The notes: a model not told the origin generated them from the letters alone. DNA of 8,200 nucleotides from Deltaproteobacteria bacterium (GCA_029932035.1 JAOZQV010000160.1:1-8200), one strand, 5' to 3'. Shown: positions 1-6,149, counted from the stretch's first letter. Numbers and translations: made by a program.

Positions 1-518
1 GCTATGGCTTCAATTTGAAACGGCCATAAATGCTTATCATCTATTTTATCTGCTTTAAGCCACTCCTTTGCAGCAGGTTCATTCCTGTTCAACATCTCCA
101 TGAGGGCCTGTGGCGTGTGAAATGCAGCGACCTCTCTTGACAGATTCATCGGGTCCCTTAGGTCTTGAAACCAGATGATTTTCCCATTGGTTGAATAGAC
201 AAAGGGAAGGTGATAATCGCCGAATGGACCGAGGGAGAAAAGGCCTTGCGGAAAACCCTTGACATATCTTTTTGCCTGCTGAAGGACATTTTGTGGACCT
301 GTCCTTATTCTTTTACCTTCAACACAGGCTAAGGCCTTGCCTTTATGAAACAGTATATAGTCAGCAGGCCCTGTTTTTGTGGGGTATTCTTCAACTGAAC
401 CGTGCCTATACTGGGTATCTGCCTTGAAAGGGACAATGGGGTCCCATCCGACCCTTTTAAGGGCCTTGTCTATAAATATCCTTCTGGTTTTGGCCTCATT
501 AATATCCGTATCATTCAT
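1..518 (-). CDS. hsdR: Type I restriction endonuclease subunit R (HsdR), N-terminal part
   Basis: The first 172 codons of a gene that runs off the left window edge. HsdR is the nuclease and DNA-translocating motor subunit of type I restriction-modification systems. What is visible is the PD-(D/E)xK nuclease domain: the family-typical opening TRRIFIDKALKRVGWD (residues 11-26), catalytic Asp in GPADYIL (D53), the E-x-K pair in ACVEGKR (E67, K69; most relatives have EAK), and a Gln/Tyr motif (QQAKRY, 80-85). The fragment ends in LWPFQIEAI, where the SF2 helicase part normally begins. The ATG at 518 is preceded by AAAGGG with 8 nt spacing. An ATG six bases upstream (524) is possible but has only about 2 nt spacing. 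It lies 23 nt after the radC stop, so co-transcription is likely. HsdM and HsdS are not in the window. Family assignment is secure; function of the full protein cannot be judged. Confidence 0.9.
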   Translation of the reverse strand, partial: MNDTDINEAKTRRIFIDKALKRVGWDPIVPFKADTQYRHGSVEEYPTKTGPADYILFHKGKALACVEGKRIRTGPQNVLQQAKRYVKGFPQGLFSLGPFGDYHLPFVYSTNGKIIWFQDLRDPMNLSREVAAFHTPQALMEMLNRNEPAAKEWLKADKIDDKHLWPFQIEAI

Positions 519-541
519 GACCATTGCCCTTTGTATTGAGG

Positions 542-1507
542 CTACAAAAGTCCTCCATCGACCATGCTCAGGATGTTGTCTTTTGCTAAGATGATATGAT
601 CGAGTATTCGAAGGCCTAAAGTATCAGCAGCCTTTTTGAGTTCCCGGGTTATGGTTTTGTCATCCTGGCTGGGTGTCGGGTCCCCGCCGGGATGGTTGTG
701 CACCAGGATAAGGGATGAAGCCGATTCCCGTATGGCCCGGTTGAAAACTTCTCGAGGATGGGCCAGGCTTTCGGTTAAAAGTCCCACAGTGATCTGCTCG
801 GATTTAATGATGTTTTGATTCTCATCTAAGAGAACCACATGAAATTCCTCCTGTCTGGATTCTCTTGCCAACCTCTGAAAATGTCGTTTGCAATAGGAGA
901 GGGCATCAGATGTGTTCCTGATTTTATGCCCCGGTTCTGATTCAGACGTCTGCTGGTTTGCAAGTCTTTTGCCCAATTCGAGGGCGGCCATGATTTGACA
1001 ATAGGCCGTCTCACCTATGGCACGACTTATCTGTTTAAGTTCTCCCCTTGCCTTTAGAGACAGTCTTTCAAGTTCATTTCCAAAGAGGGCCGCCAGTTTT
1101 TCACCGGCCTGTGTGGCAGATTCACCCTGAAGACCCGAACGAATTAAGATAGCCAGGAGTTCTGAGGTTTTGAGTTCTGACGGTCCAACGCGGAGAAGAC
1201 GTTCCCTGGGACGATCAGCCGAAGGGGATCTCTTAACCGTGGGGGTAAAGACCCGTTGATCGATCCACCGCCCCGCATTGAGACCGTCCTTCTTCTCTGA
1301 CCAGGAATAGAGTGGCTTTGACTTTAAGCCATTTTCGGTTAAATAGCCATCTCGAATCAGTTCGCTGATCACCCGACCTATAAAGGCTTTTTTTTCATCC
1401 TCTAAAACTGAATAGATGTCTGGTTTGCGGAAGGAATCCTTTGCAGTCAGAACCTTGACTACTGATTGGTATCTTGAAAAGCGTTTTGCGTCAGGATTGT
1501 TTTTCAT
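542..1507 (-). CDS. radC: RadC-family JAB/MPN protein with N-terminal winged-helix-like extension
   Basis: Numbering is from ATG 1507 (321 aa). Residues about 98-182 are the UPF0758 helical/HhH-like region (DRPRERLLRVGPSELKTSELL; ETAYCQIMAALELGKRL). Residues about 220-321 are the JAB1/MPN metalloprotease-like domain, with HNHPGGDPTPSQDD supplying H270, H272 and D283 of the JAMM motif and a Glu at 221/222. RadC proteins usually have about 220-230 residues. Here about 95 extra residues precede the core; they look like a winged helix (PDIYSVLEDEKKAFIGRVISELIRDGYL, 29-56, then PLYSWS) ending in GRWIDQRV. The ATG at 1507 has AGG 6 nt upstream; ATG 1537 would add ten residues but lies against the repeat and lacks a good ribosome site. 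Despite the name, a repair role for RadC is doubtful, and its biochemical activity is unsettled. It precedes hsdR and shares the promoter at 1647-1675. Confident on family; the N-terminal fold is inferred. Confidence 0.88.
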   Translation of the reverse strand: MKNNPDAKRFSRYQSVVKVLTAKDSFRKPDIYSVLEDEKKAFIGRVISELIRDGYLTENGLKSKPLYSWSEKKDGLNAGRWIDQRVFTPTVKRSPSADRPRERLLRVGPSELKTSELLAILIRSGLQGESATQAGEKLAALFGNELERLSLKARGELKQISRAIGETAYCQIMAALELGKRLANQQTSESEPGHKIRNTSDALSYCKRHFQRLARESRQEEFHVVLLDENQNIIKSEQITVGLLTESLAHPREVFNRAIRESASSLILVHNHPGGDPTPSQDDKTITRELKKAADTLGLRILDHIILAKDNILSMVDGGLL

Positions 1508-1538
1508 TTTATACCTATCACTGAAAATACATTCCATT

Positions 1539-1606
1539 GGGCCCCGATAGCGGGATCTACATTACGCTCCGACAGGCGGGGCTTCGATAGCGGGATCTAC
1601 GCTACG
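1539..1606. repeat. Two direct repeats, 40-bp period, in the radC leader
   Basis: Positions 1539-1566 and 1579-1606 match at 24 of 28 bases, including a 16-base identical core CGATAGCGGGATCTAC (1545-1560, 1585-1600). Read on the minus strand the first-transcribed unit, TAGCGTAGATCCCGCTA, can fold as a 5-bp stem (TAGCG/CGCTA). Related sequence (GTAGCGTAG followed by ATCCCG) occurs in opposite orientation at 3368-3387, so this is probably a dispersed intergenic repeat family rather than a local duplication only. Confidence 0.7.
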
Positions 1607-1632
1607 GGTGGGTGAGGTGATAGAGAAGCCCC
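1541..1632 (-). promoter_or_regulatory. Radc leader with alternative stem-loops
   Basis: In the minus-strand transcript three segments compete. A = GGGGCTTC (1632-1625) pairs with B = GAAGCCCC (1585-1578) over 8 bp. The overlapping B' = GCCCCG (1582-1577) pairs with C = CGGGGC (1546-1541) over 6 bp. A:B and B':C cannot form together. This resembles an attenuator layout, but there is no U-tract after either stem and the ribosome site at about 1514-1516 is not inside a stem. Listed as a candidate leader structure only. Confidence 0.35.
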
Positions 1633-1646
1633 TTTTTTGAGGCCAA

Positions 1647-1675
1647 ACTATAGGTGATTCGGCCTTGCCTGTCAA
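1647..1675 (-). promoter_or_regulatory. Sigma70-type promoter of radC-hsdR
   Basis: On the minus strand TTGACA (1670-1675) is followed after exactly 17 nt by TATAGT (1647-1652): a perfect -35 and a 5/6 -10 at ideal spacing. Transcription would begin near 1640, giving an untranslated leader of about 130 nt before the ATG at 1507. It points at radC and is the best promoter match I see in the window. Confidence 0.75.
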
Positions 1676-1757
1676 ACGAAATTCAAGCTTCCCGCCTGAG
1701 GTCGGATTGGGGAGGGCAGGGAAGATTAAACAGGGTAAGACTGGGTTTTAAATGATG

Positions 1758-1787
1758 ATTTAGGTATAAGGAATCAAAAACCTAAAT
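1758..1787. repeat. 8-bp inverted repeat ATTTAGGT / ACCTAAAT
   Basis: Arms at 1758-1765 and 1780-1787 are perfectly complementary around a 14-nt centre, 26 bp upstream of the -35 box at 1813. It could be an operator or part of the CCTAAA-type dispersed repeat (compare CCTAAATGCC here with CCTAAAATGCC at 6015-6025). An 8-bp match with a free loop is expected a few times by chance in a window of this size. Confidence 0.35.
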
Positions 1788-1812
1788 GCCCTATACTATA
1801 GCTTAAAAATGG

Positions 1813-1841
1813 TTTACAACCTTTTCCGGCAAGGCTATAAA
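1813..1841 (+). promoter_or_regulatory. Sigma70-type promoter of the radical SAM gene
   Basis: TTTACA (1813-1818), 17 nt spacer, TATAAA (1836-1841): each hexamer matches consensus at 5 of 6. Transcription would start near 1848, leaving a leader of about 70 nt before the ATG at 1919. It diverges from the radC promoter about 140 bp away. Confidence 0.65.
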
Positions 1842-1849
1842 AGTGATGA

Positions 1850-1882
1850 ACAAATTTACACGTACTTTGAGCACAAATTTAC
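1850..1882 (+). repeat. Direct repeat ACAAATTTAC, two copies
   Basis: Identical 10-mers at 1850-1859 and 1873-1882, 23 bp apart centre to centre, which is about two helical turns, just downstream of the predicted transcription start. Spacing and position fit a pair of regulator sites, but AT-rich composition weakens the case. Confidence 0.4.
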
Positions 1883-1899
1883 TCATAAGGCCGTGAGGG

Positions 1900-1915
1900 A
1901 GATTACCGGTAATCT
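1900..1915. promoter_or_regulatory. Perfect 16-bp palindrome before the radical SAM start
   Basis: AGATTACCGGTAATCT is its own reverse complement. It lies between the Shine-Dalgarno-like GAGGGAG (1895-1901) and the ATG at 1919. As DNA it has the form of a dimeric-repressor operator. As RNA it could fold as a 6-bp stem with a CCGG loop, which would bring the ribosome site close to the start. The in-frame TAA at 1910-1912 lies inside it. Confidence 0.6.
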
Positions 1916-1918
1916 AAT

Positions 1919-3349
1919 ATGCGAATTGTACTTGTACATCCGGCCGGATCAAACTGGGTGCCAGGCAAAAAAGATGTGACGGCAACTGCGAACAGGATGG
2001 CCCCTCTCGGTCTTCTCTCCATCGCCGCCTATCTTGAACGTGAGGGACATGAGATATTTGTCCATGACTGCTTAGGACCCAAGGCGCCGGGCAGCAATGT
2101 GGCGAATGCCAAAACGATCCTTGGTTATAAGCCTGATCTGGTGGGTTTTTCTGCGACCACCTCTGGTTTCTTAGACGGATACGATCTTGCAACCCGGATC
2201 AAGACTGTCCACCCCCAAATCAAAACCATTTTTGGCGGGGTTCATGTCTCTGCAATGGGTTCCGTGCTTCTGGATCAGTTCAAGGATATCGATTATCTCT
2301 GTATGGGCGAGGGAGAAGCCACCTTAACCGAGCTTGTGTCGGGGGAGGAGCCCGCCCTGATCTCAGGCCTGGTCTGGAGAGATCAGGACAGGACGGTGGC
2401 CAATCCCTTGCGCTCCTATATCCCTGATTTAGACGACCTTCCTTTTCCTTCATATGAAAAGTTGAACCACTTTCCAACGGGCTATACCCTCCCTCTGTTC
2501 AGCTATATCTTATCACCGGGTGCAACCATGGTCACCAGTCGTGGGTGTCCCTATCAGTGTTCATTCTGTGACCGATCGGTCTTCAAGCGGGACTATCGTT
2601 ATAACTCGGCCGAGTATGTGTATGAGCATATGAGGTACCTGCAAAAACGTTTTGGAGTTCGCCATATCAATATTTATGATGATTTGTTCACGGCCCACCG
2701 CAGGCGTATCACCGAGCTTTGCGACCTTTTGACTGACAAACCGCTTGGCATGCAATTCAACTGTGCGGTACGTGCGGGACACTGTGATGACGAACTTTTA
2801 GAGATGCTAAAAAACGCGGGTTTTCTGCAGCTTTCATTAGGGATTGAAACAGGAGATTTGGAACTGATGAAAACCCACAAGCCGGGTGTTCATATTAATG
2901 AGGTACGCGATACTGTCAGGCGTATTCAGGCAAAAGGCCTCAGGGCAAAAGGGCTTTTTATGATGGGCCTTCCCGGAGACACACGTGAGTCAATTCAAAA
3001 GACAAGCGATTTTGCCATTTCCCTGGGTCTGGATGATATGAATATGTCTAAGTTCACACCTTTTTATGGCGCTCCGGTGTGGGCTTCTATATTTGAGGAA
3101 GGAACCTTTGATTATGACTGGCGTAAGATGAATTGCCTCAACTTCGTGTTTGTTCCAAAAGGGATAGGATCGAAAGATGAGCTTGACCAGCTCTATAACA
3201 AACATGTTAAGCGGTTTTACACAGATCCCGGCTGGCGCAGGAGATTCCGAGAGCGCATCTGGGAACACAGGAGAAGCATTTTTTACTTCCTAAGGCATCT
3301 TCCCACTTTTCTTGCGGCCAAACGGAATTTTGAGCCAGAGAAGGAATAG
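1919..3349 (+). CDS. B12-binding-domain radical SAM protein
   Basis: A 476-residue protein with the two-part architecture of cobalamin-type radical SAM enzymes. Residues 1-140 form a Rossmann-like B12-binding-type domain (MRIVLVHPAG; PLGLLSIAAYLEREGHEIFVHD; KPDLVGFSATTSG; TIFGGVHVSAM). The radical SAM core follows from about 200: C210-x3-C214-x2-C217 (SRGCPYQCSFCD) holds the 4Fe-4S cluster, then YDDLF (253-257), LSLGIETGD (305-313) and MMGLPGDT (348-355). The last 90 residues are basic (GWRRRFRERIWEH) and carry no second cysteine cluster. Such enzymes do radical methylations, ring closures or other rearrangements; nothing here identifies the substrate. No DxHxxG motif is seen, as is common in this class. 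The ATG at 1919 is forced by an in-frame TAA at 1910-1912. It is monocistronic as far as visible, converging on the DUF374 gene, so neighbours give little hint of pathway. Confidence 0.9.
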   Translation: MRIVLVHPAGSNWVPGKKDVTATANRMAPLGLLSIAAYLEREGHEIFVHDCLGPKAPGSNVANAKTILGYKPDLVGFSATTSGFLDGYDLATRIKTVHPQIKTIFGGVHVSAMGSVLLDQFKDIDYLCMGEGEATLTELVSGEEPALISGLVWRDQDRTVANPLRSYIPDLDDLPFPSYEKLNHFPTGYTLPLFSYILSPGATMVTSRGCPYQCSFCDRSVFKRDYRYNSAEYVYEHMRYLQKRFGVRHINIYDDLFTAHRRRITELCDLLTDKPLGMQFNCAVRAGHCDDELLEMLKNAGFLQLSLGIETGDLELMKTHKPGVHINEVRDTVRRIQAKGLRAKGLFMMGLPGDTRESIQKTSDFAISLGLDDMNMSKFTPFYGAPVWASIFEEGTFDYDWRKMNCLNFVFVPKGIGSKDELDQLYNKHVKRFYTDPGWRRRFRERIWEHRRSIFYFLRHLPTFLAAKRNFEPEKE

Positions 3350-3350
3350 C

Positions 3351-3414
3351 GATACTGGATGCTGGTTGTAGCGTAGCGGAAATCCCGTTTTTAAGCGGGG
3401 ATAGTGGATGCTGG
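3351..3414. repeat. Composite repeat between convergent genes
   Basis: GATACTGGATGCTGG (3351-3365) and GATAGTGGATGCTGG (3400-3414) differ at one base and flank an inner element. The inner part starts GTAGCGTAG (3368-3376), like the reverse complement of the radC-leader repeat, and continues into an imperfect hairpin, ATCCCG (3382-3387) with CGGGGAT (3396-3402, one bulged G). This hairpin could help end transcription from both sides, but neither strand shows a proper U-tract, so I do not call a terminator. Confidence 0.55.
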
Positions 3415-3426
3415 CCGAATGATCAG

Positions 3427-4080
3427 CTATGGGTCCACAAGGAGCATCAAGGCTTTTTTGTGGGCGGTGCGCAGGCTTTCTTCCACCTGTCGACAATAGC
3501 GATCCATCTCTTCCGGGCTGGCTTTTTTAGGGAATGAAATCGGCTTGTCCACAAAGATAACCTGGCGGGAGAAGGGGAGGGGGAGATACACCTGGTTCCA
3601 GGTCTTTTTGAATACAAACCTGCGTGTTGTTGCTACTCCCACGGGAAACAGGGGCACGCCAGCTTTCTGGACAACCCTGATGATGCCGGGCTTGCAGACG
3701 CCACGGGGACCTTGTGGGCCGTCAACCGCAAGGACAACCGTATACCCTTCCTTTACCGCCCTGATCAGGGCTATTAGTCCTCCCACTGCCCCCCTTGTGG
3801 ATGAACCGCGTGTCACCCTGTACCCTAAGGCGCGTGTTGCTCTTGCCATAATCTCTCCGTCCTTGGAGTGGCTTACCAGAATAGTAGGGGTTAAATGGCC
3901 AAAACGGGCGACCAAGGCAAGTTCATCGCCATGCCAGTGGGCAACGCCGCACGTGATAATTTGGATCTGCTCCACGCCGACAAGCCTTGTTCGCACTAAG
4001 GCTGACGAAAATTTCAATACATTTGCGGCCAAAACGGGCCAATGCTTGTCAAACCATTGTTTGTAAAAAAATATGGTCAT
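3427..4080 (-). CDS. DUF374 lysophospholipid-acyltransferase-like protein
   Basis: A 217-residue protein of the DUF374 branch of the acyltransferase superfamily. Visible family motifs in order: HWHGDEL (48-54), LVSHSKDGEI (68-77, the catalytic-type His/Asp segment), RGSSTRG (91-97), AVDGPQGPRG (118-127) and LPLPFSRQVIFVDKPI (166-181). Length is normal for the family. There is a hydrophobic but short N-terminus and no clear signal peptide, so an inner-membrane-associated cytoplasmic enzyme is likely. Known relatives include secondary lipid A acyltransferases of the LpxJ type, so acyl transfer onto a lipid A or phospholipid precursor is plausible; the exact acceptor is unknown. It lies 57 nt after wtpC on the same strand and may be read through from that operon, though metabolically unrelated. 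No convincing ribosome site precedes ATG 4080. A 7-bp hairpin sits in the gap. Confidence 0.85.
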   Translation of the reverse strand: MTIFFYKQWFDKHWPVLAANVLKFSSALVRTRLVGVEQIQIITCGVAHWHGDELALVARFGHLTPTILVSHSKDGEIMARATRALGYRVTRGSSTRGAVGGLIALIRAVKEGYTVVLAVDGPQGPRGVCKPGIIRVVQKAGVPLFPVGVATTRRFVFKKTWNQVYLPLPFSRQVIFVDKPISFPKKASPEEMDRYCRQVEESLRTAHKKALMLLVDP

Positions 4081-4107
4081 GATAGTGAGGGAAAGCGCCT
4101 AAAGTGA

Positions 4108-4129
4108 ATCCCGCCTATACAAGTGGGAT
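4108..4129. repeat. Short hairpin between wtpC and the DUF374 gene
   Basis: ATCCCGC (4108-4114) and GTGGGAT (4123-4129) form a 7-bp stem with one G-T wobble around an 8-nt loop. It resembles the hairpin at 3382-3402 (AATCCCG, loop, AAG, GGGAT), and CGCCTAAAG alongside (4096-4104) resembles the TGCCTAAAG units at 6012-6045. Likely a member of the same intergenic repeat population. Could weaken read-through into the DUF374 gene. Confidence 0.4.
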
Positions 4130-4137
4130 ACAGGAGA

Positions 4138-5214
4138 TTAATCACCCGGGACCCAGTACGTTCCTTCTTTGAGCAGGCCGATTTTTATGACCTTACCGAA
4201 TTTAATAGGCGTTGGCAACATGGTAACCTCTCTCCAGGATAGAGTGGTGCTCAGGCGTGCCCCGTGCTCATGCTCCAACTCAATTTCCATATACGCCTCG
4301 GTGCGATTAAGACCCACAATTCGCATATTGACTTGAGATAAATAGGAACCATTTTCTTTATCGGGAAAGAGATCAATTGCCCAACCCGGTATGGTAAGAT
4401 AAATGCTATCGGTTTTTTCGCCAGGTTCAGGCGAAAAAAGAGGGGGGTCAGAAGTCCCTAATCCTTCGAGGAAGACCTGTCCTCCTGGGCCTATTTTCGC
4501 TGGAATAAAATTCTCGATTCCCAAAAGCTCGGCTACAAATCGGTTTCCGGGCTGCCTTAACGTATCCTCAGGGTTTCCCTCCTGAATAACGGCTCCGTCC
4601 TTCATAATTATGAGTCTGTCGGCCAAGAAAAAGGCCTCACTCAGGTCATGGGTAATGTGCAGAATACTGACCCCTATCTCGCCATGGATCCGTTTCAGTT
4701 CCCGACGAAGCCTGTCTCTTGTGAGGCGGTCTAATGCGCTCAGGGGTTCATCCAACAGCAGCATATAGGGCCTGAGAATCAGGGCGCGGGCCAGGGCAAC
4801 ACGCTGGCGTTCACCTCCGGAGAGGAGCCGTGGCCTTCGATTCAGTATATGACCTATGTCTAAGAAGTGTGCCATTTTAGAGACTGCGTTGCGCACGTCT
4901 CGATCGGTTTCCCCCATTAGTTTCAGGCCAAACGCTATATTGGCATAGACCGTAAGATGAGGGAAAAGGGCGTAGTCCTGGTATACTACACCTAAGTGGC
5001 GTGTCTCTGGGGGGAAACGGGTTACATCCAGGTCCTTGAGGTAAATGTTCCCTGAATCAGGGTGGTACAGTCCGGCAATAGTCTCTAAGAGCACTGTTTT
5101 TCCTGTGCCGGTAGGGCCCAATAAGACAACGTATTCCCCCTGTTTTACATCAAAAGATATATTACGAAGGCTGAAATTTCCTAATTTGAGCGATATATCT
5201 ACGAGTCGAAGCAA
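4138..5214 (-). CDS. wtpC: Tungstate/molybdate ABC transporter ATP-binding protein
   Basis: A 358-residue ABC ATPase that powers import of tungstate or molybdate. All nucleotide-binding motifs are intact: Walker A GPTGTGKT (33-40), Q-loop Q79, signature LSGGERQR (131-138), Walker B MLLLDEP (151-157), D-loop SALD (159-162) and switch His in ITHD (H189). Residues about 235-358 form a C-terminal TOBE/MOP-like regulatory region (IENFIPAKI onward), as in ModC, CysA and WtpC. The start is a TTG at 5214, immediately after the permease stop codon TGA (5215-5217), with GGAG 6 nt upstream inside the last permease codons; translation is therefore likely coupled. The same ATPase class also serves sulfate and other anions, so substrate assignment rests on the neighbouring WtpA. 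Confidence 0.9.
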   Translation of the reverse strand: MLRLVDISLKLGNFSLRNISFDVKQGEYVVLLGPTGTGKTVLLETIAGLYHPDSGNIYLKDLDVTRFPPETRHLGVVYQDYALFPHLTVYANIAFGLKLMGETDRDVRNAVSKMAHFLDIGHILNRRPRLLSGGERQRVALARALILRPYMLLLDEPLSALDRLTRDRLRRELKRIHGEIGVSILHITHDLSEAFFLADRLIIMKDGAVIQEGNPEDTLRQPGNRFVAELLGIENFIPAKIGPGGQVFLEGLGTSDPPLFSPEPGEKTDSIYLTIPGWAIDLFPDKENGSYLSQVNMRIVGLNRTEAYMEIELEHEHGARLSTTLSWREVTMLPTPIKFGKVIKIGLLKEGTYWVPGD

Positions 5215-6006
5215 TCACATCTCCTTTTTTGGTTCGGCCAACCACCTGAGAAGCGCGAAGATCAGGAGGCACAGGAGTATAAGAAGCACCGCAACAGGTT
5301 TGGCATATTTAAGCCCATAGGCCTGAAATCGCTCCCAGATGAGTATGGGGGCTGTCATGGGATGATATGTAAGAATAATAACGGCCCCGAATTCGGAGAT
5401 TCCCCGCGCCCACATCATAATACTACCCGAAAGAATAGAGCGCCAGGCAAGGGGAATGCTTACCCGAAAAAAGGCCTGCCAAGGTGATGCGCCCAAGGTT
5501 CGGGCTACCCTTTCTAATTTAGGATCGACTGCAAGGAAGCCGTCCTTAGCCGCGTTTACCAGAAAAGGGAGGGAGACGTATGCCATGGCCAGACTGATGC
5601 CTGTTTCAGTCCCCACAAAATCCAGTCCTATCTCGTTTAAGGTCTTTCCCAAAAAGAAATTACGACCATAGACCATGAGCAGGGCAATTCCTGCTGCTGT
5701 ATGTGGTATCATTACAGGGATGTCCACCAATCCCTGGACAAGGCTCTTCCCCGGAAAATTCCACCGAGCCAGGAGGTATGCTAAGGGGATCCCGAGAATT
5801 GCACATGCAATGGTGGCCCAGAGGGCACACCGGAGGGTAAGGAAGATCGATGCCATTACCTCCCTATCGGCGATTGTCGATCGCATCACCTCGGGATCGG
5901 CGCTCAGAATCATCCTGAGGAGGGGCACGGCTATTAGAATGACGAGTAGGATGCTTAGAAATGAGAATGCAAACCTGAAACCCTTTTTGCCGGAAATTGA
6001 AATCAT
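5215..6006 (-). CDS. wtpB: Tungstate/molybdate ABC transporter permease
   Basis: A 263-residue inner-membrane permease of the ModB/CysTW type. Hydrophobic segments are seen at about 13-35, 55-80, 95-115, 135-152, 190-212 and 236-255, consistent with six helices. The cytoplasmic EAA loop that contacts the ATPase is clear (ERVARTLGASPWQAFFRVSIPLA, about 165-187). The following stretch, SEFGAVIILTYHPMTAPILI (204-223) then ERF and GLKYAKPVA, resembles archaeal-type WtpB more than classical ModB or TupB. The start at 6006 has AGG 8 nt upstream, provided by the last copy of the TTTAGGCA repeat. It is separated from wtpA by an unusual 175-nt gap but abuts wtpC directly. Confidence 0.9.
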   Translation of the reverse strand: MISISGKKGFRFAFSFLSILLVILIAVPLLRMILSADPEVMRSTIADREVMASIFLTLRCALWATIACAILGIPLAYLLARWNFPGKSLVQGLVDIPVMIPHTAAGIALLMVYGRNFFLGKTLNEIGLDFVGTETGISLAMAYVSLPFLVNAAKDGFLAVDPKLERVARTLGASPWQAFFRVSIPLAWRSILSGSIMMWARGISEFGAVIILTYHPMTAPILIWERFQAYGLKYAKPVAVLLILLCLLIFALLRWLAEPKKEM

Positions 6007-6010
6007 TAGA

Positions 6011-6047
6011 AGTGCCTAAAATGCCTAAAGTTTAAAGTGCCTAAAGT
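6011..6047 (-). repeat. TGCCTAAA tandem-like repeats before wtpB
   Basis: Three copies of TGCCTAAA occur within 37 bases (6013-6020, 6022-6029, 6038-6045), two of them in the context AAGTGCCTAAA/AGTGCCTAAAG. In transcript orientation they read TTTAGGCA, so each offers an AGG; the proximal one is the only Shine-Dalgarno-like sequence for wtpB. A related CGCCTAAAG stands before the DUF374 gene (4096-4104). Confidence 0.6.
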
Positions 6048-6104
6048 TGTGGTACGCCTTTGGCGATGCAATTTTAAGTAAAGACAAAGTATACAAAATC
6101 GTAC

Positions 6105-6149
6105 TCTTAATCATAATCGCTTTGAGTAAGATTAGGATTATGATTAAGA
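6105..6149. repeat. Perfect 14-bp inverted repeat in the wtpA-wtpB gap
   Basis: Arms TCTTAATCATAATC (6105-6118) and GATTATGATTAAGA (6136-6149) are exactly complementary around a 17-nt loop. The right arm also belongs to a run of GATTA-like units (6130-6153). A 14-bp perfect stem is far beyond chance in 8.2 kb. No U-tract follows it in the transcript, so it is more likely an mRNA-processing or 3'-protecting hairpin, or a mobile repeat, than a full terminator. Confidence 0.7.

Noticed and set aside
379..594. Plus-strand reading frame of 71 codons
   Set aside because: It lies antisense over the hsdR start and radC end, both supported by conserved motifs, and has no ribosome site or domain.
1508..1537. 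Ten-residue longer RadC start at 1537
   Set aside because: The upstream sequence is the repeat and lacks a convincing ribosome site, while ATG 1507 has AGG at good spacing.
1539..1606. CRISPR-like repeats
   Set aside because: Only two imperfect copies, spacing too short and no cas genes; better explained as an intergenic repeat.
3381..3402. Bidirectional rho-independent terminator
   Set aside because: The stem is short with a bulge and is not followed by a U-tract in either direction.
3545..4066. Long plus-strand reading frame of 173 codons
   Set aside because: It is antisense to the DUF374 gene, whose minus-strand product has all family motifs; the plus-strand product shows no recognisable domain.
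5675..6019. Plus-strand reading frame of 114 codons
   Set aside because: Antisense to wtpB, which has clear membrane segments and an EAA loop; composition is typical of a shadow frame.
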